Positions 5,042 through 5,088 of a stretch of 5,088 nt of DNA are shown one piece after another; positions within the stretch are counted from its first letter, which is position 1; each line of letters starts with the position of its first letter. Source of the DNA: Prochlorothrix sp035286285 (GTDB taxonomy: Bacteria; Cyanobacteriota; Cyanobacteriia; Prochlorotrichales; Prochlorotrichaceae); NCBI GenBank assembly GCA_035286285.1, contig JAYKJG010000121.1:1-5088 (forward strand), written 5' to 3'. The notes below the pieces were generated by a model that had not been told where the DNA came from, ran no database searches, and was given only the letters and a program-made list of their open reading frames with translations. A program made the position numbers and the translations under genes.

Positions 5042-5088
5042 TTAAGCGAAGTTAGTCAAGATATAGAGCAAGACAAACAGAACAATCC
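5042..5088 (-). CDS. C-terminal end of an unidentified hydrophobic protein
   Basis: Only the last 14 codons and a TAA stop (5042-5044) are inside the window, reading IVLFVLLYILTNFA. The stretch is strongly hydrophobic and looks like the end of a membrane-spanning helix. The other two minus-strand frames also stop nearby, but the strong leftward terminator about 35 nt downstream of this stop supports a real gene ending here. The exact frame is inferred from hydrophobic character and terminator spacing. I cannot identify the protein; a small membrane protein or the last helix of a larger one are both possible. Confidence 0.45.
   Translation of the reverse strand, partial: IVLFVLLYILTNFA

Overview
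The window looks like cyanobacterial chromosome. The Hox proteins are of the cyanobacterial bidirectional-hydrogenase type. The octamer GCGATCGC (HIP1), typical of many cyanobacteria, occurs four times inside hoxF, and related CGATCGATCG strings are scattered elsewhere. Species cannot be fixed from this sequence. All recognisable genes read leftward, on the minus strand.

Layout from right to left, in the direction of transcription: (1) 5042-5088, the last codons of an unidentified hydrophobic protein, followed by a strong intrinsic terminator (4980-5006). (2) About 600 bp without a recognisable gene (4365-4979). It holds two cyanobacterial-style hairpin repeats, an AT-rich stretch, a candidate hoxE promoter (about 4531-4559) and a roughly 160-nt leader with a GC-rich stem-loop. 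(3) hoxE (3825-4364) and hoxF (2058-3707), each with a good Shine-Dalgarno, separated by 117 bp. (4) A 118-bp spacer with a perfect 8-bp stem-loop and a 13-bp palindrome. (5) hcp (302-1939), a complete hybrid cluster protein with all expected cluster ligands. (6) The N-terminal part of a Uma2/DUF820-like protein (1-201), cut by the left edge.

HoxE and HoxF are parts of the NAD(H)-oxidising diaphorase of the bidirectional [NiFe]-hydrogenase. The third diaphorase subunit (hoxU) and the hydrogenase subunits (hoxY, hoxH) do not follow hoxF here; hcp takes that place. Hcp proteins act on hydroxylamine and nitric oxide and need an electron donor, which in enterobacteria is Hcr. No hcr is visible. 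The co-oriented hoxE-hoxF-hcp order therefore raises the idea, as inference only, that the HoxEF diaphorase supplies electrons to Hcp, or that both are induced together under dark, anaerobic conditions. The two intercistronic spacers carry related small stem-loops.
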